Below are positions 41,125-48,692 of a stretch of 64,000 bases of DNA, one piece after another. Source of the DNA: Streptomyces sp. NRRL B-1140. GTDB lineage: Bacteria > Actinomycetota > Actinomycetes > Streptomycetales > Streptomycetaceae. The first letter of the stretch is position 1, and each line of letters begins with the position of its first letter. Made by a program: the position numbers and the translations under genes. The notes beneath the pieces were generated by a model. It ran no database searches. It was not told the DNA's origin and saw only the letters and a program-made list of their open reading frames with translations. The stretch spans positions 1-64,000 of the forward strand of contig NZ_LGEA01000069.1 in NCBI RefSeq assembly GCF_001280065.1, read 5' to 3'.

Positions 41125-41984
41125 GCCCGCTCCTCGTGGAATGCCGTGACCGCCATCTGGTAGGTCTCTTCGTCTGCGGACAGCCAGCGCTCCGTGAACG
41201 CCTGCCACGCCTCCGGGTCGCGGGCGGCGACGGCGTAGGCGCGCTGGAAGGCTTCGTCGCGGTCGTAGTCGGGGGCACAGGAGGTGAAGTGGGCGCCGTC
41301 GGGTGTCCGGACGACCCCTGTCACGAAGGCGCGCTTGACGAGCAGGGTCTGCGGGGCCGCGTCCTTGAGCAGGTCGGCCGTGTCGACGAGCTGCTCGCAG
41401 GAGACGTAGGCGGCGTCGGCCGCCTGGCAGAACAGGTCGTCGAAGTACGGGTCTGGCCCCAGGTACTGGGCGTTGCCCTGTGCGTCCGCCCGGTTGAGGT
41501 GCACCAGCGCCGCGTCCAGGCGCAGCGCCGGAACCGCGACGAACTCCTCGCCGTCCGCATAGGGCGAGACCACCGTGCGCAGGTGCGGGTTGACCTTCAT
41601 CACGTCGGAGCCGAGACCGGCCCGGACGGGCAGGAAAGGCAGCCGCTGCGCGGCGGCGGTCAGACCCCACATGAACATCGCCTCGTCCAGTTCGACCAGG
41701 TCGAAGGCCGCGCGCTGCCGGGCCGCGGTGAAGTGGGGCTCCAGCGGGATGGAGTCCAGGGTGGCGAACGGGGCGACGAGGGTACGGATGCGTCCCGCCG
41801 CGGCGAGCAGGCCGACGTCGGGACCGCCGCAGGACACCACGGTCAGGTCGGTGACGCCGGAGCGCAGCAGTGCGCGGATCAGGGCCATCGGCTTGCGGCG
41901 TGATCCCCAGCCTCCGATGCCCAGCGTCATGCCGCTGCGGAGCCGGCCGACCACCTGTTCGGCCGTCATCGTCTTGTCGCTCAA
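41121..41984 (-). CDS. ipdA: CoA-transferase-like hydrolase subunit A, IpdA-like
   Basis: The product has 287 residues and belongs to the alpha-subunit family of type I CoA transferases: Gly-rich MTLGIGGWGSRRKPMALIRA near residues 19-38, LVELDEAMFMWGL at about 96-108 carrying the conserved acidic pair, and AYADGEEF-like PYADGEEFVAVPALRLDAAL. In the known steroid pathway IpdAB opens the last ring of a hydrindane-derived CoA thioester by a hydrolytic retro-Claisen step. The adjacent beta subunit gene (overlap four bases) and the EchA20-like gene upstream (overlap four bases) support this assignment. Confidence 0.86.
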   Translation of the reverse strand: MSDKTMTAEQVVGRLRSGMTLGIGGWGSRRKPMALIRALLRSGVTDLTVVSCGGPDVGLLAAAGRIRTLVAPFATLDSIPLEPHFTAARQRAAFDLVELDEAMFMWGLTAAAQRLPFLPVRAGLGSDVMKVNPHLRTVVSPYADGEEFVAVPALRLDAALVHLNRADAQGNAQYLGPDPYFDDLFCQAADAAYVSCEQLVDTADLLKDAAPQTLLVKRAFVTGVVRTPDGAHFTSCAPDYDRDEAFQRAYAVAARDPEAWQAFTERWLSADEETYQMAVTAFHEERA

Positions 41985-42772
41985 CGCGTCTCCCCTTCGG
42001 ACGGCTTGGGCGGTGTGGACGGCTCGGAGGACGTCGACGACACGAAGGCCTCGCGGTAGCTGTCCGACACGCCCCGGAGGTTGGCCTCGAAGGTGAAGCC
42101 CTGCTCGAAGCGGTAGCTGCGGCGGACGTCCACCGGGTCGATGCCGTTGATCGAGGCCTTGGCGAAACGGATGAGGAGCCCGTCCTTGGCGGCGATCTCC
42201 CTGGCCAGCTCCATCGCCGCGGCGTGCAACTGCTCACGCGGGACGACCCGCCACACCGAGCCGTGGCGGTGGAGTTCCCCGGCCGTCACGGTGCGCGAGG
42301 TGTAGTAGAGCGTGCGCATCAGGTGCTGGGGGACCAGCCGGGCCAGGTGGGTGGCCGCGCCGAGCGCGCCCCGGTCCAGCTCGGGCAGTCCGAAGGTCGC
42401 GTCGTCGCTCGCCACGATCGAGTCGGCGTTGCCGATGAGGCCGATGCCGCCGCCCACGCAGAAGCCCTGCACTGCGGCGACCACGGGGACCTCGCATTCG
42501 TAGACCGCCGCGAACGCCTCGTAGCAGCCGCGGTTGGTGCCGACGAGCGCCGTGTACCCCTCGGTGCGCTGCATCTCCTTGATGTCGGCGCCGGCGTTGA
42601 ACCCGCGCCCCGCGGCGGTGAGGACGACACAGCGCACGGCGGGGTCGGAACCGGCCGCGCGCACCGCGGCGGCCAGGTCGTACCACCCCTGGACGGGGAC
42701 GGCGTTGACGGGTGGGAAGTCCACGGTGATGACGGTGATGCCCTCTTCGGGGTTTGCGGTGGAGACACCCAT
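41981..42772 (-). CDS. echA20: Crotonase-family ring-cleaving hydrolase, EchA20-like
   Basis: The product has 263 residues of the crotonase fold: ITVITVDFPPVNAVPVQGWY, oxyanion segment GRGFNAGADIKEMQ, VQGFCVGGGIGLIGNADSIV and FGLPELDRGALGAATHLARL. EchA20 in mycobacteria hydrolyses a ring C-D CoA intermediate upstream of IpdAB, and gene order with IpdAB is the same here. ATG 42772 is the first gene of the leftward unit that starts at the palindrome 42791-42810. The tail after residue 240 is Ser/Pro-rich and probably disordered. Confidence 0.84.
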   Translation of the reverse strand: MGVSTANPEEGITVITVDFPPVNAVPVQGWYDLAAAVRAAGSDPAVRCVVLTAAGRGFNAGADIKEMQRTEGYTALVGTNRGCYEAFAAVYECEVPVVAAVQGFCVGGGIGLIGNADSIVASDDATFGLPELDRGALGAATHLARLVPQHLMRTLYYTSRTVTAGELHRHGSVWRVVPREQLHAAAMELAREIAAKDGLLIRFAKASINGIDPVDVRRSYRFEQGFTFEANLRGVSDSYREAFVSSTSSEPSTPPKPSEGETR

Positions 42773-42790
42773 GGGCGGATCAGCTACCTT

Positions 42791-42810
42791 TCCACCAAAC
42801 GTTTGTTAGG
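42791..42810. promoter_or_regulatory. KstR2-type operator palindrome, copy 2
   Basis: TCCACCAAACGTTTGTTAGG matches the copy at 36217-36236 at 16 of 20 positions and is symmetric around AACGTT. It lies 19 bases from the EchA20-like start (42772) and 42 bases from the SDR start (42852), so one repressor dimer pair could control both directions. Confidence 0.72.
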
Positions 42811-42851
42811 TGTGAAGGTAGCAGCGCGGTACACGTCGCGGGAGGCCCCTC

Positions 42852-43628
42852 ATGGCAACGATCACCGACCTGAGCGGACGGGTGGCGGTGGTCACCGGCG
42901 GCACGAGGGGCGTGGGCGCGGGCATCACCCGGGCCCTGCTGGAGGCCGGTGCCGAGGTGGTGACCTGCGCCCGGCGCCCCCCGGCCCGGCCCGTCGAAGC
43001 GGCCGGGCGCACCGCCCGGTTCTTCCCGGTCGACCTGCGCGAGGCGGACACCGTCGGTGCCTTCTTCACCCGCCTGAAGGGCGAGTACGGCGGGCTGGAC
43101 ATCCTCGTCAACAACGCCGGGGGCACGCCGTACCGGATGCTCGCGGGGGGCGGCGCCGAACGGCACGCCCGGGTCGTCGAGTTGAACCTGCTCGCTCCCC
43201 TGACCGCCTCCCTCGCCGCCTACGAGCACATGCGCGGCCGGCCCGGCGGCGGGTCGATCGTCATGATCGGCAGTGTCAGCGGCAGCCGTCCCTCGCCGGG
43301 CTCGGCGGCCTACGGCGCCGCCAAGGCGGGGCTGGAGCAGCTGGCCCGCAGCATGGCCGTGGAGTGGGCCCCGCGGGTCAGGGTCAACACCGTGGTCCTC
43401 GGCATGGTGCGCACCGAGCTGTCGCATCTGCACTACGGCGACGAGGAGGGCGTCGCGGCCGTCGGCCGCACCGTGCCGCTCGGCCGGCTCGCCGACCCGG
43501 CGGAGGTGGGTGACGCCTGTGTCTTCCTCGCCTCCGAACGCGCGGCGTACATCAGTGGCGCGAGTCTGCTCGTCCACGGCGGCGGCGAACGCCCGGCCTT
43601 CCTCGATGCCGCCACCGCCGACAACTGA
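42852..43628 (+). CDS. SDR-family oxidoreductase in the ring-degradation cluster
   Basis: The product has 258 residues. Cofactor motif GGTRGVGAGITRAL, NNAGGTPYRML, catalytic Ser in GSVSGSRPS and YGAAKAGLEQLA (YxxxK). It resembles the short-chain dehydrogenases that accompany the ipd genes in actinobacteria (Rv3548c/Rv3549c type), but the precise step is unassigned. The ATG at 42852 is 42 bases from the palindrome at 42791-42810, and GGAGG lies upstream (about 42840-42844). It is followed by a second SDR gene after 58 bases. Confidence 0.82.
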   Translation: MATITDLSGRVAVVTGGTRGVGAGITRALLEAGAEVVTCARRPPARPVEAAGRTARFFPVDLREADTVGAFFTRLKGEYGGLDILVNNAGGTPYRMLAGGGAERHARVVELNLLAPLTASLAAYEHMRGRPGGGSIVMIGSVSGSRPSPGSAAYGAAKAGLEQLARSMAVEWAPRVRVNTVVLGMVRTELSHLHYGDEEGVAAVGRTVPLGRLADPAEVGDACVFLASERAAYISGASLLVHGGGERPAFLDAATADN

Positions 43629-43686
43629 CGTGCCGAGCACGCCCGTTCCCCGGTCTCCCAGACTTCTCAGCGAAGGGAATCAGAGC

Positions 43687-44595
43687 ATGTCCGGACTGTG
43701 CAGCGAACGTGTCGCGATCGTCACCGGGGCGGGGCGCGGGCTGGGCCGGGCGCACGCCCTCGCTCTCGCCGGCGAGGGCGCGAAGGTCGTCGTGAACGAT
43801 CTCGGTGCCGGTCTCGACGGGACCGGCACCGAGGCGGGGCCCGCCCGGCTGGTCGTCGACGAGATCGTCGCTCGCGGCGGGCAGGCGGTCGCCCACGGCG
43901 GGGACGTCGCCACGGCGGAGGGCGCGGCCTCGTTGATCCGTACCGCCGTCGAGACCTACGGCCGCCTCGACACCCTGGTCAACAACGCCGGGTTCCTGCG
44001 CGACCGTATGCTGGTGAACCTCGACGAGGACGACTGGGACGCCGTCATGCGCGTCCATCTCAAGGGGCACTTCCTGCCGCTGAAGCACGCGGCGGCCCAC
44101 TGGCGCGCGGAGACGAAGGCGGGCCGTGCCCCCGCGGCCCGGGTCGTCAACACCAGCAGCGGGGCCGGGCTGTCGGGCAGCCTCGGTCAGGGCAACTACT
44201 CCGCGGCCAAGGCCGGGATCATCGGGCTGACCCTGGTCGCCGCCGCCGAGATGGGCCGCTACGGCGTCCTGGTCAACGCCATCGCCCCGGCGGCTCGCAC
44301 CCGCATGACGGAGGCGACGTTCGCCGAGACCATGGCGGCTCCCGACGCCGGTTTCGACGCCATGGCACCGGCGAACGTGTCCCCACTCGTCGTGTGGCTC
44401 GGCTCCGCGGCTTCCGCCGGTGTGACGGGGCGGGTCTTCGAGGCGTCGGGCGGTCGCATCACGGTGATGGAAGGGTGGCGCCCCGGTCCCACGGCGGACA
44501 AGGGCGCCCGCTGGTCCCCGTCCGAAGCCGGGGAGGCCGCACGGAGACTCCTTGCGGAGGCGGCGACTCCGGAGCCGGTGTACGGGGCGAGGTGA
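43687..44595 (+). CDS. SDR-family oxidoreductase, 3-hydroxyacyl-CoA dehydrogenase-like
   Basis: The product has 302 residues. Motifs are GAGRGLGRAHAL, VVVNDLGAGLDGTGTEAGPA, NNAGFLRDRMLVNLDEDDWD, NTSSGAGLSGSLGQGNYSAA (catalytic Ser and YxxxK) and a C-terminal extension. The VNDLG... and LRDRM patterns are those of the SDR group containing the (3R)-hydroxyacyl-CoA dehydrogenase domain of multifunctional beta-oxidation enzymes. A beta-oxidation role within the ring-degradation cluster is inferred. AGCGAAGGGAA precedes ATG 43687. It is the last gene of the cluster; pseudogenes follow. Confidence 0.84.
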   Translation: MSGLCSERVAIVTGAGRGLGRAHALALAGEGAKVVVNDLGAGLDGTGTEAGPARLVVDEIVARGGQAVAHGGDVATAEGAASLIRTAVETYGRLDTLVNNAGFLRDRMLVNLDEDDWDAVMRVHLKGHFLPLKHAAAHWRAETKAGRAPAARVVNTSSGAGLSGSLGQGNYSAAKAGIIGLTLVAAAEMGRYGVLVNAIAPAARTRMTEATFAETMAAPDAGFDAMAPANVSPLVVWLGSAASAGVTGRVFEASGGRITVMEGWRPGPTADKGARWSPSEAGEAARRLLAEAATPEPVYGAR

Positions 44596-44642
44596 ACACC
44601 GGACGGGTGTGCCACCTCGGGTACGTGCCCGCGGGCGGCACG

Positions 44643-45090
44643 TCAGCCCGCGAGGGACGTCTCCGGCAGCGTCTCGGGTTCTGTGGCGGGGGCGTCCGGG
44701 TGCCGGCGTTCGTTTCGCCACGAGGCCGCCCAGGAGAGCAGCGCGCCGCCCATGGCGTAGGCCCCGCGCACCCAGAGTGCGGACGTGACCGCATGGCCCG
44801 AGAAGTAGACCGTGTTGCGGACCAGCGTGGTGCCGGCCCCCGGCGGCAGTGCCTGTCCGATCGCGCTCCAGAACGCGGGGAGCAGCGGTGCCGGGTAGAC
44901 GCCGCCGGAGCTCGGGTTGCCCAGCACCACGAAGAGCAGGATGACCACGCCGGTGCCCAGCAGTCCCAGCAGGGTCTGCAGGGCGAGCGCGGTCGCCGCC
45001 GAGGCGAGGACGACCAGGGCACCGATGCCGCTCAGGGCCCAGAAGTGACCGTCGAGCGCGCCGAACACCGGTCCCACGACGGCCGCTCCG
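44643..45090 (-). pseudogene. C-terminal fragment of a DUF3533/YhgE-like membrane protein
   Basis: The minus-strand frame ending at 44643 has WALSGIGALVVLASAATALA, LLGTGVVILLFVVLGNPSSG, PAFWSAIGQALPPGAGTTLV and RNTVYFSGHAVTSALW. These match the C-terminal membrane domain of ABC-2-like DUF3533 proteins, including the LGNPSSGG and LPPGAG landmarks. Upstream of about 45090 similarity ends abruptly, where plus-strand amidohydrolase sequence begins. The N-terminal half of the protein and the start are missing. The junction suggests a deletion or insertion event that fused two unrelated gene remnants tail to head. Confidence 0.65.
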
Positions 45091-45091
45091 G

Positions 45092-45636
45092 CGATGGGGC
45101 GAGACGGACCCCGGATGGCTGCAGCGGCCCGATGTGGAGCGTGGCCTGGCGGCACTCCGGGACCGCGGGCTCGGCTACGACGTGCTCGTCCGCAGCCACC
45201 AGCTCGACCAGGCGATCCGGCTGGCCGAACGGTTCCCGGACCTGCCCCAGGTGCTCGACCACGCGGGCGAGCCGCCCATCGCCGCGCGTGACCTGTCGGG
45301 CTGGGAACGCGAGGTGCGCCGGCCGGCCGGTCATCCCCACGTGGTGTGCAAGGTGTCGGGACTGATGACCGAAGCCGACCACGACAGCTGGACCACGGCC
45401 GACATCCGGCCCGTCCGGGAGGTCCTGCTCGACTCCTTCGGCCCCGACAGGCTGATGTTCGGCTCGGACTGGCCGGTCGCGAACCTCGCGGGCGGCTGGA
45501 AGCGCTGGCCGCCACCGTGGACGAACTGCTCGACGGCTGCACCGATGACGAGATCCAGTCCGTCCTGTCCGGCACCGCGACCGCCTTCTACCGCCTCACG
45601 CCGCCTCGGCAGGAGGCGACCTCACGAGGCGCATGA
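45092..45636 (+). pseudogene. Broken L-fuconolactonase-type amidohydrolase
   Basis: From 45092 the plus strand reads TDPGWLQRPDVERGLAALRD, VLVRSHQLDQAIRLAERFPD, VLDHAGEPPIAARDL, VVCKVSGLMTEADHDSW and LMFGSDWPVANLAGG. This is the C-terminal two-thirds of an amidohydrolase-2 family lactonase of the fucono-lactonase type. The metal-ligand HAG and FGSDWP motifs are intact. The N-terminal third is missing, and a frameshift near 45485-45510 moves the end (VDELLDGCTDDEIQSVLSGT) to another frame. The intact enzyme would hydrolyse L-fuconolactone, the second step of the oxidative fucose route encoded at 56.8-60.8 kb. Confidence 0.72.
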
Positions 45637-45839
45637 CGAGGGCGGACGGTTGACCTTGCGTCTCCGTCCGCCTGCGGCCCGCGAAGGACACGTGGCGCGG
45701 CGGACCATGGGAAACATCTCGATCGCCGTGACAGAACCGGGCTTCGGGGCCTGGGTGTTCGGGCCTCGGTGTTCGGCAACCTCGACCAGCTGACTCCCGC
45801 CCAGGCAGCGTCGGCCGCCGTGGACGCGGGCCGGGACGC

Positions 45840-46243
45840 GGGCATCCGGTGGAACGACACCGGTGGCCCGAAGACAAACACGAGCGCCGACAGGCGCCGA
45901 CAGCCGGCTGCGGTGGCGGTGGAAGGCACGCAGTTCGACCGAGACGGCCTGGGCGACCTCCCGCACGAGGCCCTCGTCCCAAGTCGCCCCGAGCCCCAGG
46001 GCCCCGCGGGAAAACGGTCGCTTCGCCGAGCCAGGACACACCGTGCAGTGCCTCCGTGCCGGTGCGGAACGAGGCGAGGACGAGTCGCTCGACGGCCGGG
46101 GCGTACTGGTGCAGGAGGGCGATCCGCTCGTCGAGTGTGAGCCGCCCCGGCAGGTCGTCGACGCGCTTCGCCACGGGCAGCGCGGGGCCACGGAGCGGAA
46201 GCCGATCGGCGGCGGGCAGGGACGCAGAAGCCACGAGGCACAT
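45840..46243 (-). pseudogene. N-terminal remnant of a GH3 beta-glycosidase
   Basis: From ATG 46243 the minus strand reads PLRGPALPVAKRVDDLPGRL, TLDERIALLHQYAPAVERL and FRTGTEALHGVSWLGEATVF, the start of GH3 beta-glucosidase/beta-xylosidase enzymes. A frameshift then moves GLGATWDEGLVREVAQAVS and ELRAFHRHR into a second frame, after which similarity is lost before the catalytic Asp region. A full enzyme is about 800 residues or more; fewer than 130 remain. The gene starts 30 bases from a LacI-type operator (46273-46282), so it was probably once sugar-regulated with the neighbouring glycosidases. Confidence 0.68.
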
Positions 46244-46270
46244 CCCTTGAAGCAGGCCGGTTTTGGAGTG

Positions 46271-46408
46271 TTGAAGCGCTTCGACAATGCCACCGGTCTC
46301 ACGAACTGTCAATGCACAGGCGGAAAGGGATGCTTTCTCTGGTATCACGCCCTCTTGTTTCGAGAGAAACATGTCATTAACGTTCGCCGACAAGTGAAGC
46401 GCTTCGAC
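46271..46408. promoter_or_regulatory. Two LacI-family operators
   Basis: GAAGCGCTTC occurs at 46273-46282 (as TTGAAGCGCTTCGA) and again at 46396-46405 (as GTGAAGCGCTTCGAC), 123 bp apart centre to centre. The central CG palindrome is the hallmark of LacI/GalR operators of Streptomyces sugar regulators. They lie between the GH3 remnant on the minus strand and a LacI fragment on the plus strand, upstream of the GH42 gene. Confidence 0.75.
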
Positions 46409-46435
46409 GCTTTGAGAAAGAAGGCCGCTCATGAG

Positions 46436-46555
46436 CACCCCGACGCCGGCGCCCGGGCCCTGGCGGGCCGCCGCTCGCACGTCATCGCCCTGGCGGTGCC
46501 GCTGCGCACCGACGTGCACGTCCCGATCATGATGGAGAGGCGGTCAGGCAGTTGA
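46436..46555 (+). pseudogene. Fragment of a LacI-family regulator
   Basis: The plus-strand frame reads ARALAGRRSHVIALAVPLRT, DVHVPIMME, which is the hinge and first strand of the sugar-binding domain of LacI repressors. The helix-turn-helix before it and everything after PIMME are gone; the frame closes at TGA 46553. The fragment lies 30 bases from an intact LacI operator. I infer that the local repressor was lost while its operators persisted, so any remaining control must come from another LacI protein. Confidence 0.65.
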
Positions 46556-46678
46556 TGCGTCGGCCCGACGCCACGTCCCGGGGCGAGTCGCCGCGGACGA
46601 ACGGCTGCTCCTCACACCGCTTCTGACGGTGCGCCAGAGCAGCAGCTTTGCCACGTCGATCCATCGGGAGGGCCCGTC

Positions 46679-48664
46679 ATGACCTCGCTACACCTCACCG
46701 ACCGTCTGGGCGGACTCGCCTTCGGTGGCGATTACAACCCCGAGCAGTGGGACGAACCGGTCTGGAAGGAGGACGACGAGCTGATGCGCCGGGCCAGGGT
46801 CAACCTGGCCACCGTCGGTGTCTTCTCCTGGGCCCTGCTGGAACCCGAGGAGGGCCGCTACGACTTCGCCTGGCTCGACACCCACGTCGACCGGCTGCAC
46901 GCGAACGGCGTGGCCGTCGACCTGGCCACCCCCACCGCCTCCCCGCCGCCCTGGTTCACCCTGGCCCACCCCGACGCGCTGACCGTCCGGCCCGACGGCA
47001 CCCGCCTCACCCACGGCAGCAGGGACACCTACTGCCTGACGGCTCCCGCGTACCGGAACGCGTCCCGCCGGATCGCCGGGGCCCTCGCGGAACGCTACGG
47101 CGACCACCCCGCCCTCGCACTGTGGCACGTGCACAACGAGTACGCCACGCTGTGCTACTGCGACCACACGGCGGCCGCCTTCCGGGTGTGGCTGCGTGAC
47201 CGCCACGGATCACTGGACGCCCTCAACGAGGCGTGGGGGACGGCATTCTGGAGCCAGCGCTACGGCTCCTGGGAACAGGTGCTGCCGCCGCGCGCGACCA
47301 ACTGGCACAAGAACCCCGGCCAGCAGCTGGACTTCCACCGCTTCTGGTCCGACGAGGTGATCGCCGCCTACCGCGAGCAGCGCGAGACGATCCGCGCGCA
47401 CAGCGACCGCCCGGTGACCACCAACCTCATGCTGCCCGCCTACCAGAACATGGATCTGTGGGCCCTCGCCCGCGAGCTCGACGTGGTCAGCTCCGACCAG
47501 TACCCGAGCGCTCCGGGTCTGGATGCCGCCGCCGACGCCGCCTTCCACGCCGACCGCGCCCGCTCACTGGGCGGCGGACGGCCGTGGCTGCTGATGGAAC
47601 AGGGCACCAACACGGTGTACGACCGGGACCGGGTCCTCGCCAAGGAGCCCGGGGACGTCCTGCGCCACACCCTCGGCCACATCGCGCGCGGTTCGGAGGG
47701 CGCCCTCTTCTTCCAGTGGCGGCAGTCCCGGGCCGGTGCCGAGACATGGCACTCGGGGATGGTGCCGCACGCGGGATCGGACAGCCGGATCTTCCGCGAG
47801 GTCACGCAGACCGGCGAGGCGGTCGCCCGGCTCGGCGAGCTGGCCGGGTCGACCGTCACCGGCTCGGTGGCGGTCCTGCACGACGCGGACGCATGGTGGG
47901 CACTCGGCGTGGACGGCCTGCCGTCTGCGGGCCTCGACTACCACGCGGCACTCGGCCGGGCCCACCGCGCTCTGTGGGACGCCGGTGTCACGGTCGACTT
48001 CGCCCACCCCGGACACGATCTGGGCCGGTACCCGCTCGTCGTCGCACCGGCCCTCTTCCTCCTCTCCGACGAGGCAGCCGAGAACCTGCGCCGCTACGTC
48101 GCGGGCGGCGGAACGCTTCTGGTGCAGCACGCGAGCGGATACGTCGACGACCGCCTGCACGCCCGTCTGGGCGGGTATCCGGCGCCTCCCCTGCGCGAGG
48201 CACTGGGCATCCGCGTCGAGGAGTACCGGCCGCTGCGGCGGGACGAGCGGCTCACCCTGTCGGACGGGTCGCACGGCACCGTGTGGAGCGAGTCCGTGCG
48301 CGCCGACGGTGCGCAGACGCTCGCCGCGTACACCCACGGCATGCTCGCCGACCGCCCGGCGCTCACCCGTCACCGCTTCGGCACCGGTCAGGGCTGGTAC
48401 CTCTCCACCCTCCTCGACGACACCGCATACGCGGCCCTGGTCGCCCGGCTCCTCGGCGAGGCGGGCGTGGGACCCGAGGTGCAGGGTCTGCCTCGCCGGG
48501 TCGAGGCCGTGACCCGGCACGCCCCGGACGGCCGCCGCTGGCGCTTCCTGATCAGCCATCGCACCGAACCCGTGCCGCTGCCCGAGCCCGCCCACGACCT
48601 GCTCACGGGCGGCCCGGTGTCCGAACTGCCGCCCGGCGGCTGCGTCGTGCTCCGTATCGCCTGA
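46679..48664 (+). CDS. GH42 beta-galactosidase
   Basis: The product has 661 residues and no signal peptide, so it is probably intracellular. The catalytic barrel starts LAFGGDYNPEQWDEPVWKED. The acid/base is E154 in HVHNEYA and the nucleophile E307 in LMEQGTNTV. The trimerisation (about 395-590) and C-terminal beta domains complete the GH42 layout. It removes terminal beta-galactose, here probably from imported plant oligosaccharides. CGGGAGGG precedes ATG 46679. It is followed after 28 bases by the GH36 gene and begins a four-gene glycosidase run (46.7-54.2 kb). Confidence 0.93.
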   Translation: MTSLHLTDRLGGLAFGGDYNPEQWDEPVWKEDDELMRRARVNLATVGVFSWALLEPEEGRYDFAWLDTHVDRLHANGVAVDLATPTASPPPWFTLAHPDALTVRPDGTRLTHGSRDTYCLTAPAYRNASRRIAGALAERYGDHPALALWHVHNEYATLCYCDHTAAAFRVWLRDRHGSLDALNEAWGTAFWSQRYGSWEQVLPPRATNWHKNPGQQLDFHRFWSDEVIAAYREQRETIRAHSDRPVTTNLMLPAYQNMDLWALARELDVVSSDQYPSAPGLDAAADAAFHADRARSLGGGRPWLLMEQGTNTVYDRDRVLAKEPGDVLRHTLGHIARGSEGALFFQWRQSRAGAETWHSGMVPHAGSDSRIFREVTQTGEAVARLGELAGSTVTGSVAVLHDADAWWALGVDGLPSAGLDYHAALGRAHRALWDAGVTVDFAHPGHDLGRYPLVVAPALFLLSDEAAENLRRYVAGGGTLLVQHASGYVDDRLHARLGGYPAPPLREALGIRVEEYRPLRRDERLTLSDGSHGTVWSESVRADGAQTLAAYTHGMLADRPALTRHRFGTGQGWYLSTLLDDTAYAALVARLLGEAGVGPEVQGLPRRVEAVTRHAPDGRRWRFLISHRTEPVPLPEPAHDLLTGGPVSELPPGGCVVLRIA

Positions 48665-48692
48665 ACCCCGCCGACCGATCGGAAGGGCACCC

